64,000 nt of DNA from Mycobacterium sp. EPa45 (GCF_001021385.1 NZ_CP011773.1:4836001-4900000); one strand, 5' to 3'; counted from the first letter of the stretch, positions 39,236-50,383 are shown. The notes: generated by a model from the sequence alone, not told the origin. Numbers and translations are program-made.

Positions 39236-40075
39236 CTAGCGCCCCAACGGGTGCGCGGATAGCCACTCTTCGGCGACCGAACGCGGGTCGCGTCCGTCGC
39301 CGACGTGATGACGCATGTCGACGAGCGAGCCGGTGTCGAGGACACCGGCGAGTTCGTTGATCGCCCGGACCTGGCGATCGTCGAGTTCGTTGCGCCGGTA
39401 GAGCGGCACGATGTTCTCCGCCATCACCAGCTCGGGCTTGCGATCGGCCAACACGACGACATCGCCGGGTACACCGGTATCGGCTGTTCCCGTCCACGCC
39501 GCCGTGATGTCGCCTGCCCGCAGTGCGGCGAACAGCGCTGCGGCATCCGGGAATTCGCGGGCCGGGGGCAGCGTGCAGGTGCCGACCACGCTCGGCAAAC
39601 CGCGGACTTTGGCGACGGCCCCGATGCGCAGTCCCGCACAGTGTTTCACCAGCGCGGTCAGGTCGCGGCTGCCCCACGCCGTGGCGGTCGCGTCGGTCAC
39701 GGCCAGTGCGGGCTTGTCGTCGGCGGCGGTGGTGTAGTCACCAGCGGCCACACCTTCGGGCAGCACCCCGAGCATCGCGCGATACACCTGGGGATCCGAG
39801 CGGGCGGTCGTGCCGGGGGCGAACGTCTGCAGCAGCCTTCCGGTGAACCCCGGCACCACACTGACCGTGCCGGAATCCAGTGCCGTCAGCGGATCATCGA
39901 CGATCTGCACGTGTGCCGCGCTGCCGTAGGAGCGCAGCGCGGCGGCGTACAGATTGGCGAGCAGGGTGTACTCCGGGTCTGCTGTCGCAGCGACAGCCAG
40001 CGACGGTCCCGGCGCCGGCGACCCGCAGGCCACCGCCACCAGAACCAGCAGTCCCAGCATCAGCCGGCGAAACAT
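39236..40075 (-). CDS. lpqZ: Lipoprotein LpqZ (OpuAC-like substrate-binding protein)
   Basis: 279 residues from the ATG at 40075. The lipobox is VAVAC (Cys17), followed by a periplasmic-binding fold of the glycine-betaine/choline OpuAC type: AATADPEYTLLANLYAAAL, VSVVPGFTGRLLQTF and ITAAWTGTADTG. It corresponds to M. tuberculosis LpqZ (Rv1244). No permease or ATPase for such an uptake system is adjacent. It lies 22 bp downstream of the malic enzyme gene on the same strand. Confidence 0.88.
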   Translation of the reverse strand: MFRRLMLGLLVLVAVACGSPAPGPSLAVAATADPEYTLLANLYAAALRSYGSAAHVQIVDDPLTALDSGTVSVVPGFTGRLLQTFAPGTTARSDPQVYRAMLGVLPEGVAAGDYTTAADDKPALAVTDATATAWGSRDLTALVKHCAGLRIGAVAKVRGLPSVVGTCTLPPAREFPDAAALFAALRAGDITAAWTGTADTGVPGDVVVLADRKPELVMAENIVPLYRRNELDDRQVRAINELAGVLDTGSLVDMRHHVGDGRDPRSVAEEWLSAHPLGR

Positions 40076-40097
40076 CGTCGGCCTCAAGGGTTTCGCC

Positions 40098-41267
40098 TCA
40101 GTGTTCGGCTGCCGCGGCCACCGCCGCGGCCACCGCGGGCCCGACCCGGGGATCCAGCGGGCTCGGCACGATGTGATCAGCCGCCAAGTCGTCGCCGACG
40201 ACGGAGTAGATCGCCTCTGCCGCTGCAACTTTCATCTTCTCGGTGATGCGCCGCGCCCCGGCGTCCAGCGCGCCACGGAACACACCCGGGAATGCCAGAA
40301 CATTGTTGATCTGGTTGGGGAAGTCGCTGCGCCCGGTCGCCACGACCGCCGCATGCTTGCGCGCCGCGTCCGGATGGATTTCGGGGTCCGGGTTGGACAT
40401 CGCGAACACAATGCCGCCCGGCGTCATCGTCGCGATCAACTCTTCGGGAACCAGCCCTGCCGAGACTCCCATGAACACGTCCGCTCCGTTGAGCGCCTCC
40501 GCGATGCCACCGGTGAGCCCGCGCGGGTTGGTCCGTGCAGCCAGTTCCGCCTTGACCGAGTTCATGTCGGTGCGGCCAGTGTGCAGGATGCCCTGGCTGT
40601 CCAGCACCGTGATGTCGGTGATGCCCGCGGCCAGCAGGATGTTGGTGCATGCGACGCCGGCGGCACCCGCGCCTGACATGACCACCTTCAGCGAGTGCAT
40701 GTCGCGATCGAGGAACTTCGTGGCACCCATCAGGGCAGCGAGCACGACAATTGCGGTGCCATGCTGGTCGTCATGCATGACGGGGCAATCCAGTGCCTCG
40801 ATCAGGCGCCGCTCGATCTCGAAACAGCGTGGCGCGGAGATGTCCTCCAGATTGACCGCACCGAAGGTGGGCCGCAACCGGATGATCGTCTCGACGATCT
40901 CGTCGGGGTCCTTGGTGTCCAGGACGATCGGGATGGAGTCCAGACCGCCGAACGTCTTGAACAGCGCGGACTTCCCCTCCATCACCGGTAGCGACGCCGC
41001 AGGACCGATGTCACCGAGGCCCAGGACCGCGGTACCGTCGCTGATCACCGCGACCAGCCGGTTGGACCAGGTGTACTTCTTGGCCAGCGTGTGGTCGGAG
41101 GCGATCGCGCGGCTGACCTGGGCTACGCCCGGGGTGTAGGCGATCGACAGGGCGCGCTGGGTGTCCAGCGGCGCCTTCAGCTCGACGGACAGCTTCCCGC
41201 CGACGTGAGCGGCGAAGATCTCTTCGTCGTCGATAACGACGCGGGGGGTACTCACTGTTTCGGACAC
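40098..41267 (-). CDS. NAD(P)-dependent malic enzyme, short bacterial form
   Basis: 389 residues. YTPGVAQVSRAI (catalytic Tyr region), GTAVLGLGDIGPAASLPVMEGK, DDQHGTAIVVLAAL and the nucleotide fold VMSGAGAAGVACTNILL are characteristic. It decarboxylates malate to pyruvate with reduction of NAD(P). There is no phosphotransacetylase-like extension, so it is the short form. It occupies the slot where M. tuberculosis carries malate dehydrogenase mdh (Rv1240). It is divergent from corA across a 137-bp gap with two hairpins. Confidence 0.92.
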   Translation of the reverse strand: MSETVSTPRVVIDDEEIFAAHVGGKLSVELKAPLDTQRALSIAYTPGVAQVSRAIASDHTLAKKYTWSNRLVAVISDGTAVLGLGDIGPAASLPVMEGKSALFKTFGGLDSIPIVLDTKDPDEIVETIIRLRPTFGAVNLEDISAPRCFEIERRLIEALDCPVMHDDQHGTAIVVLAALMGATKFLDRDMHSLKVVMSGAGAAGVACTNILLAAGITDITVLDSQGILHTGRTDMNSVKAELAARTNPRGLTGGIAEALNGADVFMGVSAGLVPEELIATMTPGGIVFAMSNPDPEIHPDAARKHAAVVATGRSDFPNQINNVLAFPGVFRGALDAGARRITEKMKVAAAEAIYSVVGDDLAADHIVPSPLDPRVGPAVAAAVAAAAEH

Positions 41268-41325
41268 GGCGTCAGGGTACTCGCCCTCAAAACCTCACCG
41301 ACCAGGGTCTCCCTGCCGTGAACTA

Positions 41326-41345
41326 CGCCGGTAAGCCTACCGGCG
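41326..41345. promoter_or_regulatory. Perfect 20-bp palindrome before corA
   Basis: CGCCGGTA-agcc-TACCGGCG, 8-bp perfect arms, in the divergent promoter between malic enzyme and corA. The core GGTA-AGCC-TACC faintly resembles DtxR/IdeR-type metal boxes but lacks the TTA/TAA flanks. It could be an operator or an RNA hairpin in the corA leader. Confidence 0.5.
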
Positions 41346-41360
41346 CGTAACATTTCTGCG

Positions 41361-41376
41361 GGGCCCGTCAGGGCCC
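41361..41376 (+). promoter_or_regulatory. GGGCCC stem-loop in the corA leader
   Basis: GGGCCC-gtca-GGGCCC lies 15 bases after the palindrome at 41326 and 28 bases before the corA ATG. Together they would give two consecutive hairpins in the leader RNA. It does not match an M-box riboswitch. Confidence 0.35.
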
Positions 41377-41404
41377 TGCCTGCCACTTGAGGGGAGGTCG
41401 GATC

Positions 41405-42514
41405 ATGCCGTCGTTTCGCGCTCGACCACAGGCATTGCTGGGAGGGAACCGCCCCCGACCCACCGTCACCGTCGATGCCAAACGCATCCACGTGCCCGTA
41501 GCGCGGGCCATGGTCGACTGCGCCGTCTATGTCGACGGCAACCGGCTGGCCGGCAAGTACACCCACGCCGCCGCGTTGCAGAAGGTCCGCGAATTGGAAG
41601 CCGGCGGGCAGAAGGCGTTCGTCTGGATCGGCCTGCACGAACCAGACGAACATCAGATGCAGGCGGTGGCCGAGGTGTTCGGCCTGCACCCGCTGGCCGT
41701 CGAAGATGCCGTGCACGCCCACCAGCGCCCCAAGGTCGAGCGTTACGACGACACCCTGTTCCTGGTGCTGAAGACCGTGACCTACGTGCCGCACGAGTCG
41801 GTGGCACTGGCCCGGGAGATCGTCGAGACCGGCGAGATCATGGTGTTCGTCGGCGCCGACTTCGTCGTGACGGTCCGCCACGGCGACCACACCGGGCTGG
41901 CCGGGCTGCGTAAGCACCTGGAAGAGGAGCACCAGCACCTGGCGCTGGGCCCGTACGCGGTCATGCACTCGATCGCCGATCACGTCGTCGACACCTACCG
42001 CGACGTCAGCGAGCTGATGGAATTCGACGTCGATGCCATTGAGTCCGAAACGTTCTCGCCGCTGAAGAACACCGACATCGAACCGATCTATCTGCTCAAG
42101 CGCGAAGTGGTCGAACTGCGGAGGGCCGTCTCACCGTTGACGGTCGCGTTGGGACGGTTCAGCAGCGGAGAATTCAAAGACCTGATGTCCAAAGAGATCC
42201 TGCGGTACATGCGCGACGTGCTGGACCATCAGACCCAAGCCGCCGACCGCATCGCCTCTCACGACGAAATGTTGTCATCGCTGGTGCAGGCGGCCCTGGC
42301 GAAGGTCGGCATGCAGCAGAACGTCGACATGCGCAAGATCTCGGCATGGGTGGCGATAGCGGCGGTGCCGACGATGATTGCCGGGATCTATGGCATGAAC
42401 TTCGAACACATGCCGGAGTTGTCATGGACGTGGGGCTATCCGGCTGTGCTGTTGCTGATGGTGACGGCCTGCGGGTTCCTGTATCACAACTTCCGCCGCA
42501 ACCACTGGCTGTAG
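41405..42514 (+). CDS. corA: Magnesium/cobalt transporter CorA
   Basis: 369 residues from the ATG at 41405 with GGGGAGGT upstream. A large N-terminal cytoplasmic domain (FVWIGLHEPDEHQMQ, HPLAVEDAVHAHQRPKVERYDD) and the long stalk helix lead to two C-terminal membrane helices with the selectivity motif YGMNFEHMPEL (Gly330-Met331-Asn332). It forms a pentameric Mg2+ channel in the plasma membrane. It corresponds to M. tuberculosis Rv1239c. It is tail-to-tail with the SUFU-domain gene, 4 bp apart. Confidence 0.95.
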   Translation: MPSFRARPQALLGGNRPRPTVTVDAKRIHVPVARAMVDCAVYVDGNRLAGKYTHAAALQKVRELEAGGQKAFVWIGLHEPDEHQMQAVAEVFGLHPLAVEDAVHAHQRPKVERYDDTLFLVLKTVTYVPHESVALAREIVETGEIMVFVGADFVVTVRHGDHTGLAGLRKHLEEEHQHLALGPYAVMHSIADHVVDTYRDVSELMEFDVDAIESETFSPLKNTDIEPIYLLKREVVELRRAVSPLTVALGRFSSGEFKDLMSKEILRYMRDVLDHQTQAADRIASHDEMLSSLVQAALAKVGMQQNVDMRKISAWVAIAAVPTMIAGIYGMNFEHMPELSWTWGYPAVLLLMVTACGFLYHNFRRNHWL

Positions 42515-42518
42515 CGGC

Positions 42519-43115
42519 CTAACTCGGCCGCGCCGCACGGCGATTCGGGTCCAGCACGTCGACGCCGTCGTCGATCCAGGCCTGGCGCATCGCCTCGGCA
42601 CCCTTGAGCCGCACCCACGCGGCCTCGGTCTGGGTGACCGGAATCGCCGCCAGAAAACGCACCGGCTCGCGCGGCGCCTCCAGGGGCAGCTCGTCGATCG
42701 CCGAATCACCAAGCAGCACAGCGGTGAACGCCGCAGCCTCCCACAGCGGTGCGGACAGGTCGATCAGCGCGTCGGCGACCAGAACGACACCCTCGACGGC
42801 GGGCGTCGCCGCAACGACGGCCAGGCTTCGCGCCAGACCGGGGGTCGGCGTGGTGGCACGCAGGCTGAGCACCACCTCGGCCCGCGGGCCATGCAACGGG
42901 TCGGCGACACCGGACGTCGGCTCGGTCATCGGGTGCCGCGAACATCCCAGTGTCACATAGTGAGCCACGCCGTCGCGGTCCGGACCGAACCGCAGGACCT
43001 CCATGCGTTCGAGTCCCAGAAACGTCACGCTGGCCGAATCCGGCTCGGCCGCTATTCCCGCGTCGGCGAAATGCCCGCGCACATGAGCGCGGACCGCATC
43101 CAGGGGCTGACTCAC
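42519..43115 (-). CDS. Suppressor-of-fused (SUFU) domain protein
   Basis: 198 residues from a GTG that directly follows the sugC stop (TAAGTG). The pattern VRAHVRGHFADAG, FGPDRDGVAHYVTLGCSRHPM, RAEVVLSLRA and FLAAIPVTQTEAAWVRLKGAEAM fits bacterial suppressor-of-fused domain proteins, a soluble fold first known from Hedgehog signalling. The bacterial role is mostly unknown, often immunity or regulation. Being last in the sug operon, it may be co-expressed with the trehalose importer. Confidence 0.75.
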   Translation of the reverse strand: MSQPLDAVRAHVRGHFADAGIAAEPDSASVTFLGLERMEVLRFGPDRDGVAHYVTLGCSRHPMTEPTSGVADPLHGPRAEVVLSLRATTPTPGLARSLAVVAATPAVEGVVLVADALIDLSAPLWEAAAFTAVLLGDSAIDELPLEAPREPVRFLAAIPVTQTEAAWVRLKGAEAMRQAWIDDGVDVLDPNRRAARPS

Positions 43116-44288
43116 TTAGCCCGCTTGCGGAATGGTGAGGTTTGCTCCGCTGTCGGCGTCGAAGATGTGCAGTTTGGCGGTGTCGAAGGCCAACTCGATC
43201 GTCTGTCCGATGGCCGCTTTGGAATCGGCGGAAAGCCTTGCCACGAACTCATTCTCACCGGCGCCGGACTCGGCGGCCAGTTCGGCCAGCTGGGCCGCCT
43301 TCGCCCCGTCACCGGAGGTCTTGAAGTAGACGTACTTGTCGGCACCCAGCGATTCGACCAGGTCGACGGTCACCTCGAACGTCAGCGCCTGGATACGCTC
43401 GTAGGCGTCGAGCAGCGCGGCGTCCTCGAAGTGCTCGGGGCGGATGCCGGCAATCACGTTGGCGGCCTTCGGATGTTGTCCCATGACGCTTTGGACCTCC
43501 TGGCTCAGCGTCACCTCGCCGAACGGCAACCGCAAGCTCATGCCGTCGTGGGTCGCCGGGAAGAAGTTCATCGCCGGCGAACCGATGAAGCCGGCCACGA
43601 ACAGGTTTGCCGGCCGCTCGTAGAGCTCCTCCGGCGTGCCGACCTGCTGTGCCTCACCGCCACGCAACACCACGACCCGGTCGCCGAGGGTCATCGCCTC
43701 GGTCTGGTCGTGCGTGACGTACACCGTGGTGGTGCCCAACCTGTTCTGCAGCCGGGCGATTTCGCCGCGCATCTGCACGCGCAGCTTGGCGTCGAGGTTG
43801 CTCAACGGCTCGTCCATCAGGAACGCTTTGGGTTGACGCACGATCGCGCGACCCATCGCCACCCGCTGGCGCTGACCACCGGACAACTGCGAAGGTTTGC
43901 GGTCTAAAAGTTCGGTCAGATCAAGGATTTTGGCCGTTTCCTCAACCTTCTGGGCGATCTCGGCCTTCTTCAGTTTGGCCAGCGTCAGGGGGAAGGCGAT
44001 GTTCTGCCGGACGGTCATGTGCGGATAGAGCGCATACGACTGGAACACCATCGCGATGTCGCGGTCGCGTGGCGCCTTCTCGTTGACCCGGTCACCGCCG
44101 ATGCGCAGCTCTCCGGAGCTGATCTCCTCCAGGCCGGCGATCATGTTGAGGGTGGTGGACTTTCCGCAGCCGGACGGACCGACCAGGATGACGAACTCAC
44201 CGTCGGCGATCGTCAGGCTGAGGTCCTTCACGGCGACTGCGCCGTCCGGATAATTCTTGCTGACATGGTCCAGGACTATCTCGGCCAT
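43116..44288 (-). CDS. sugC: Trehalose importer ATPase SugC
   Basis: 390 residues from the ATG at 44288. The ABC domain has Walker A GPSGCGKST (about 38-46), signature LSGGQRQR, Walker B FLMDEPLSNLD and the switch His in YVTHDQTEAMTLGD. A C-terminal MalK-type regulatory OB domain follows, including the VIAGIRPEHFED segment. It energises SugA/SugB. M. tuberculosis SugC (Rv1238) is part of the LpqY-SugABC importer that recycles trehalose released by mycolyl transfer. Confidence 0.95.
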   Translation of the reverse strand: MAEIVLDHVSKNYPDGAVAVKDLSLTIADGEFVILVGPSGCGKSTTLNMIAGLEEISSGELRIGGDRVNEKAPRDRDIAMVFQSYALYPHMTVRQNIAFPLTLAKLKKAEIAQKVEETAKILDLTELLDRKPSQLSGGQRQRVAMGRAIVRQPKAFLMDEPLSNLDAKLRVQMRGEIARLQNRLGTTTVYVTHDQTEAMTLGDRVVVLRGGEAQQVGTPEELYERPANLFVAGFIGSPAMNFFPATHDGMSLRLPFGEVTLSQEVQSVMGQHPKAANVIAGIRPEHFEDAALLDAYERIQALTFEVTVDLVESLGADKYVYFKTSGDGAKAAQLAELAAESGAGENEFVARLSADSKAAIGQTIELAFDTAKLHIFDADSGANLTIPQAG

Positions 44289-44299
44289 CGAAAACCTCG

Positions 44300-45136
44300 C
44301 TACCCCTTCACCGCACCGGAGGTGAGCCCGGCGACGATCCGTCGTTGGAAGATCAGAACGAACACGATGATCGGAACGGTGATCACCATCGCACCGGCCG
44401 CGATCGAGCCGGTTGGTTCCTCGAATTGCGAACTGCCGGTGAAGTTCGCGATGGCCACCGGCGCGGTGATCGCGGCGTTGGTGGCCGTCAATGACAGCGC
44501 CAGCAGCAGGTCGTTCCACGCGAAGATGAACACCAGGATGGCCGCGGTCACGATGCCCGGCGCGGCGAGCGGTGCGATCACCCGCCGAAACGCCTGCGCC
44601 GGCGTCGCGCCGTCCATCTTCGCGGCCTTCTCCAGATCCCAGGGAATCTCCCGAAAGAACGCCGAGAGCGTGTAGATCGCCAGCGGCAGCGCGAACGTGA
44701 TGTACGGAATGATCAGGCCAGGCCAGGTGTCGAACAGGCCAAGCCGACGCTCGATGTTGAACAGCGGTGTCACCAAAGAGATCTGGGGGAACATCGCGAT
44801 CAGCAGAGCGGCACCGATGAGCGCCTTCTTGCCGGCGAACTCCAGCCGCGCGACGGCGTAGGCGGCCATCCCGCCGATCACCACCGCGATCACGGTGGTG
44901 ATCAGGCCGATGCCGATCGAGTTGACCAGTGCTGAGCTGAACGCGTCGCCGCTGAAGATGCCCTTGTAGTTGTCGAAGGTGATCTGCGACGGGATGAGCT
45001 TGCCGTCCTTGACCGTTGACGTCGGTTTGAGCGACAGGCTCAGGATCCACAGCACCGGGAAGAGCGCATAGATCACCACGAGTGCGTCGATGACGACCCA
45101 GCTCACCGCCCGCCGGGTACCAACCCGCTCAGACAT
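44300..45136 (-). CDS. sugB: Trehalose importer permease SugB
   Basis: 278 residues, six membrane helices. The EAA loop that docks on the ATPase reads [19 protein letters not shown]. MalG-type family. It starts two bases after the sugA stop and is followed 11 bp later by sugC. Confidence 0.95.
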   Translation of the reverse strand: MSERVGTRRAVSWVVIDALVVIYALFPVLWILSLSLKPTSTVKDGKLIPSQITFDNYKGIFSGDAFSSALVNSIGIGLITTVIAVVIGGMAAYAVARLEFAGKKALIGAALLIAMFPQISLVTPLFNIERRLGLFDTWPGLIIPYITFALPLAIYTLSAFFREIPWDLEKAAKMDGATPAQAFRRVIAPLAAPGIVTAAILVFIFAWNDLLLALSLTATNAAITAPVAIANFTGSSQFEEPTGSIAAGAMVITVPIIVFVLIFQRRIVAGLTSGAVKG

Positions 45137-45138
45137 CG

Positions 45139-47579
<2,441 letters not shown>

Positions 47580-47637
47580 CTACGGCGCGGTGATGTGCAA
47601 CACTCCCGCGCCGGATGCGGCCAGATCGTGACCGCCG

Positions 47638-48156
47638 CTAAATTTTCAAGCGCGCCAGCATGTCCCGCGCCTTCTCGGCGCTCTGCGGATCACACAGCAC
47701 GTCGTAGCGACCTGCCACCAGTTGCATGGTGGAGCTGAAATCCCTTGTCCCCCGCGCCATCGCGTAGGGAACCGCCGAGGTGATCAGACCGAATATGACG
47801 CCGGCGACAACGCCAGTGATCAGCGAGGCCCACGGGTTGGGGCTGAAGAACCCCAACACCAGGCCGATGAAGATGCCGAGCCAGGCGCCGGTGATCACGC
47901 CGCCGCCCAGCACTTTGGGCCATGTCAGCCGGCCGGTGACCCGCTCGACCTGCATCAGGTCCACACCGACGATGGTCACCTGCTCCACCGGGAACTGCTC
48001 GTCGGACAGGTAGTCGACGGCCTTCTGGGCTTCGGCATAGGTGGGATAGGAGCCGATCGGCCACCCCTTGGGCGGGGTGGGTAGGCCGACCGGCCCGCGG
48101 CGGGACGCGGCGGTCGCGCCACCGGAATTCTGGCCGGGTGGGAAAGGGCTGGTCAT
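47638..48156 (-). CDS. Two-helix membrane protein with stress-type N domain (Rv1234 type)
   Basis: 172 residues. A ~75-residue N-terminal soluble domain (WPIGSYPTYAEAQKAVDYLSDEQFPVEQVTIVG) resembles general-stress-protein 17M-like ferredoxin-fold domains. Two Gly-rich membrane helices follow (VLGGGVITGAWLGIFIGLVLGFF and LITGVVAGVIFGLITSAV). A short C-terminal tail restates the ligand-like YDVLCDP. It lies upstream of lpqY in the same orientation, as in M. tuberculosis (Rv1234). Function unknown. Confidence 0.85.
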   Translation of the reverse strand: MTSPFPPGQNSGGATAASRRGPVGLPTPPKGWPIGSYPTYAEAQKAVDYLSDEQFPVEQVTIVGVDLMQVERVTGRLTWPKVLGGGVITGAWLGIFIGLVLGFFSPNPWASLITGVVAGVIFGLITSAVPYAMARGTRDFSSTMQLVAGRYDVLCDPQSAEKARDMLARLKI

Positions 48157-48307
48157 ATCTGCTCATTCTCCTGTCGTGCGCGGCGTTTGTCGCGTCGTGT
48201 CGCCCGCGGGAAACGGGCTCATGCCTGATCAACGAGGTAGCGCGGGAGTTGGTGCCCCGACGGCAAGCCAGCCCCGCGCCACCTGCACATACGCTAGGTT
48301 GATCAGC

Positions 48308-48931
48308 ATGACAGCTTCCGGCGGCGACTCCGGCGAAAAGCCCCAGAACTCGGGCGATCAGGGCCCATCCGAAGGGACCTACGAGGCCCCACCCATCGAA
48401 CAGAACCCGGCCTCGCCCGGCTACGAGAGCGCCCCGTCGGGTTACGAGCCCACCCCGCCGGCATATCCCGGCTACCCAGCGCCGGGTGCCTACCCGCCGC
48501 CGCCCGGCTACAGCGCACCCGGCTATCCCCCGCCGGGTTACGGCCCGCAATCGGGCTACCCGCCACCGTCCCCGGGCGCATACGGGGCACCGAACTACGC
48601 CGAGCAGCCGTCGGCCTTCCCGCCTCCGCAAGCCGGCGGGTACCCGCCGCCTCCGCCGCCGCAGTACGGCGCCGCGCCCTACCAAGGCGGCTACGGCTAT
48701 CCGACCCCCGAGTCCGGCACCAACACCCTGGCGATCTCGTCGCTGGTGGCGTCGGTCATCGGATTGTTGTGCGGCATCGGCTCGATCGTCGGGATCGTCT
48801 GCGGCATCATCGCGCTCAACCAGATCAAGCGAACCCGTCAGGGCGGCTATGGCCTGGCCATCGCCGGGATCGTGGTGGGTGTGGCGACGTTGATCATCAG
48901 CATGATCTGGGCGATCTACGCCTGGCGCTGA
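48308..48931 (+). CDS. Pro/Tyr/Gly-rich DUF4190 membrane protein (Rv1233c type)
   Basis: 207 residues from the ATG at 48308; the frame continues upstream, but a TACGCT -10-like box at 48291 indicates a start here with a very short leader. About 130 residues of PGY/PPP-rich low-complexity sequence precede two membrane helices typical of DUF4190 (LAISSLVASVIGLLCGIGSIVGIVCGIIALNQIKRTRQGGYGLAIAGIVVG spans the pair). The N-terminal part is probably cytoplasmic and disordered. It is divergent from the Rv1234-type gene. Confidence 0.85.
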   Translation: MTASGGDSGEKPQNSGDQGPSEGTYEAPPIEQNPASPGYESAPSGYEPTPPAYPGYPAPGAYPPPPGYSAPGYPPPGYGPQSGYPPPSPGAYGAPNYAEQPSAFPPPQAGGYPPPPPPQYGAAPYQGGYGYPTPESGTNTLAISSLVASVIGLLCGIGSIVGIVCGIIALNQIKRTRQGGYGLAIAGIVVGVATLIISMIWAIYAWR

Positions 48932-48935
48932 CCCG

Positions 48936-49418
48936 ATGACCTACCCCCCTCACCCGGAGGGCACACCGCCGCCGGCCGATCCGTATGCACCGGTGGACTA
49001 TCCGGCGAATTTCCCGCCGATGCCGCCGCCGGTGTATCCGACCCCGTATCCACAGCCTGCGGGATATGCGGGCTACCCGTACCCGCCGCCGGGCTACTCC
49101 GGCTACCCCGGTTACCCCGGCTACGGCGATCCCTACGACCCGTACCGGCCGACCAAGCCGCCGGGCACCAACGGCAAAGCAATCGCGGCGTTGGTGACCT
49201 CGCTGGCCGGTCTGCTGTTCTGCGGGCTGCCGTCGATCGCGGGGATCATCCTCGGGATCGTCGCGATGCGTGAAACCAAGCGCACCGGACAGGATGGTTT
49301 CGGGCTCGCGGTCGCCGGCGTCGCCATCGGATCGGTGATCGTCGCGCTGATCGTGCTCTACATCGCGTTCGTGATCATCCTCGCCGCCGGTGCCGCGAAC
49401 TCGCCCGGCACGTACTAG
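48936..49418 (+). CDS. Second Pro/Tyr/Gly-rich DUF4190 membrane protein
   Basis: 160 residues, starting four bases after the previous gene. Same architecture as its neighbour but shorter: ~75 residues rich in PPGY and GYPGYP repeats, then AALVTSLAGLLFCGLPSIAGIILGIVAM and a second helix. This looks like a local tandem duplication. The stop overlaps that of the leftward lyase gene by four bases (CTAG). Confidence 0.82.
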   Translation: MTYPPHPEGTPPPADPYAPVDYPANFPPMPPPVYPTPYPQPAGYAGYPYPPPGYSGYPGYPGYGDPYDPYRPTKPPGTNGKAIAALVTSLAGLLFCGLPSIAGIILGIVAMRETKRTGQDGFGLAVAGVAIGSVIVALIVLYIAFVIILAAGAANSPGTY

Positions 49419-50383
49419 CTCGGTGGGGTGAACCGCTCGCCCTGACGCTCCATTCCGGCGGCTCGGCCCTTGCCTGCGATCACCAGCGCCATCTTGCGGC
49501 TGGCTTCGTCGAGCATTTCGTCGCCGAGCATCACCGCCCCACGGGAACCACCGGCTTTCGAGGTGTGCCAGTCGTAGGCCTCGAGAATCAGTTCGGCACG
49601 GTCGTAATCGGCTTGGCGCGGACTGAAAATCTCGTTGCCCGCGGCAATCTGATCGGGATGCAGCACCCACTTGCCGTCGTACCCGAGTGCCGCCGCGCGG
49701 CCGGCCACCCGCCGGAACGCGTCCACGTCGCGCACCTTCAGATACGGCCCGTCGATCGCGGCGATGCCGTGCGCGCGGGCCGCGACGAGGATCGTCATCA
49801 GCACGTGGTGGTATGCGTCGCCGACGTCGTAGCCCTCCGGCTGCTCGCCCACCACCAGGGTGCGCATGTTGAGACTGGCCATGAGATCGGCCGGACCCAA
49901 CACCAATGCGTGGACTCGCGGCGCGGCAGCGATCGCGTGGATGTTGGCCAGTCCCTTGGAATCTTCGATCTGGGCGTCGACCCCAATACGGCCGACCGGC
50001 AGACCGTGAGTCCGTTCGAGCTGGGTCAGCAACAAATCGAGGGCATGGACGTGGCTGGCGTCGGTGACCTTGGGCAGCACGATGACGTCCAGGTGCCCGT
50101 CGCGGGCCGAGGCGACCTCGGACACCACGTCGATGACATCGGCATGCGTCCACGGCGTGGTCCAGTCGTTGACCCGGACACCACGCAGCTGGCCCGCCCA
50201 GCCCGGGCTCGCCAACGCGGCGCCGACCTGTTTGCGGGCCTGCGCCTTGGCATCTGGCGCCACCGCATCCTCGAGGTCGAGGAACACCTGGTCGGCAGGC
50301 AATCCCTTGGCCTTCTCGATCATCTTGAGGCTGCTGCCCGGAACGGACAGGCACGTTCTACGGGGTCGATAGGCGTTCTCCAC
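49415..50383 (-). CDS. HpcH/HpaI-type CoA lyase (CitE-like)
   Basis: 322 residues. LSVPGSSLKMIEKAKGLPADQVFLDLEDAV is the signature of the citrate-lyase beta/malyl-CoA lyase branch; Glu and Asp metal ligands lie in FLDLEDAV, DAQIEDSKGL and VLGPADL. The family cleaves malyl-CoA, methylmalyl-CoA or citramalyl-CoA into acetyl- or propionyl-CoA plus a keto acid. No partner citrate-lyase alpha or gamma subunits are present, which argues against true citrate lyase. It is divergent from the MgtE-like gene with a 24-bp gap. Confidence 0.85.
   Translation of the reverse strand: MENAYRPRRTCLSVPGSSLKMIEKAKGLPADQVFLDLEDAVAPDAKAQARKQVGAALASPGWAGQLRGVRVNDWTTPWTHADVIDVVSEVASARDGHLDVIVLPKVTDASHVHALDLLLTQLERTHGLPVGRIGVDAQIEDSKGLANIHAIAAAPRVHALVLGPADLMASLNMRTLVVGEQPEGYDVGDAYHHVLMTILVAARAHGIAAIDGPYLKVRDVDAFRRVAGRAAALGYDGKWVLHPDQIAAGNEIFSPRQADYDRAELILEAYDWHTSKAGGSRGAVMLGDEMLDEASRKMALVIAGKGRAAGMERQGERFTPPS

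Noticed and set aside
41326..41345. IdeR/DtxR iron box
   Set aside because: The core is vaguely similar, but the TTAGG/CCTAA flanks are absent; kept only as an unassigned palindrome.
41326..41376. M-box magnesium riboswitch upstream of corA
   Set aside because: Two short hairpins only; the long conserved core of an M-box would not fit in the 137-bp gap in this form.
48435..48720. Pro/Gly/Tyr codon repeats as a DNA repeat array or CRISPR
   Set aside because: Irregular codon-level repetition inside a coding region for a disordered segment; no spacer structure.
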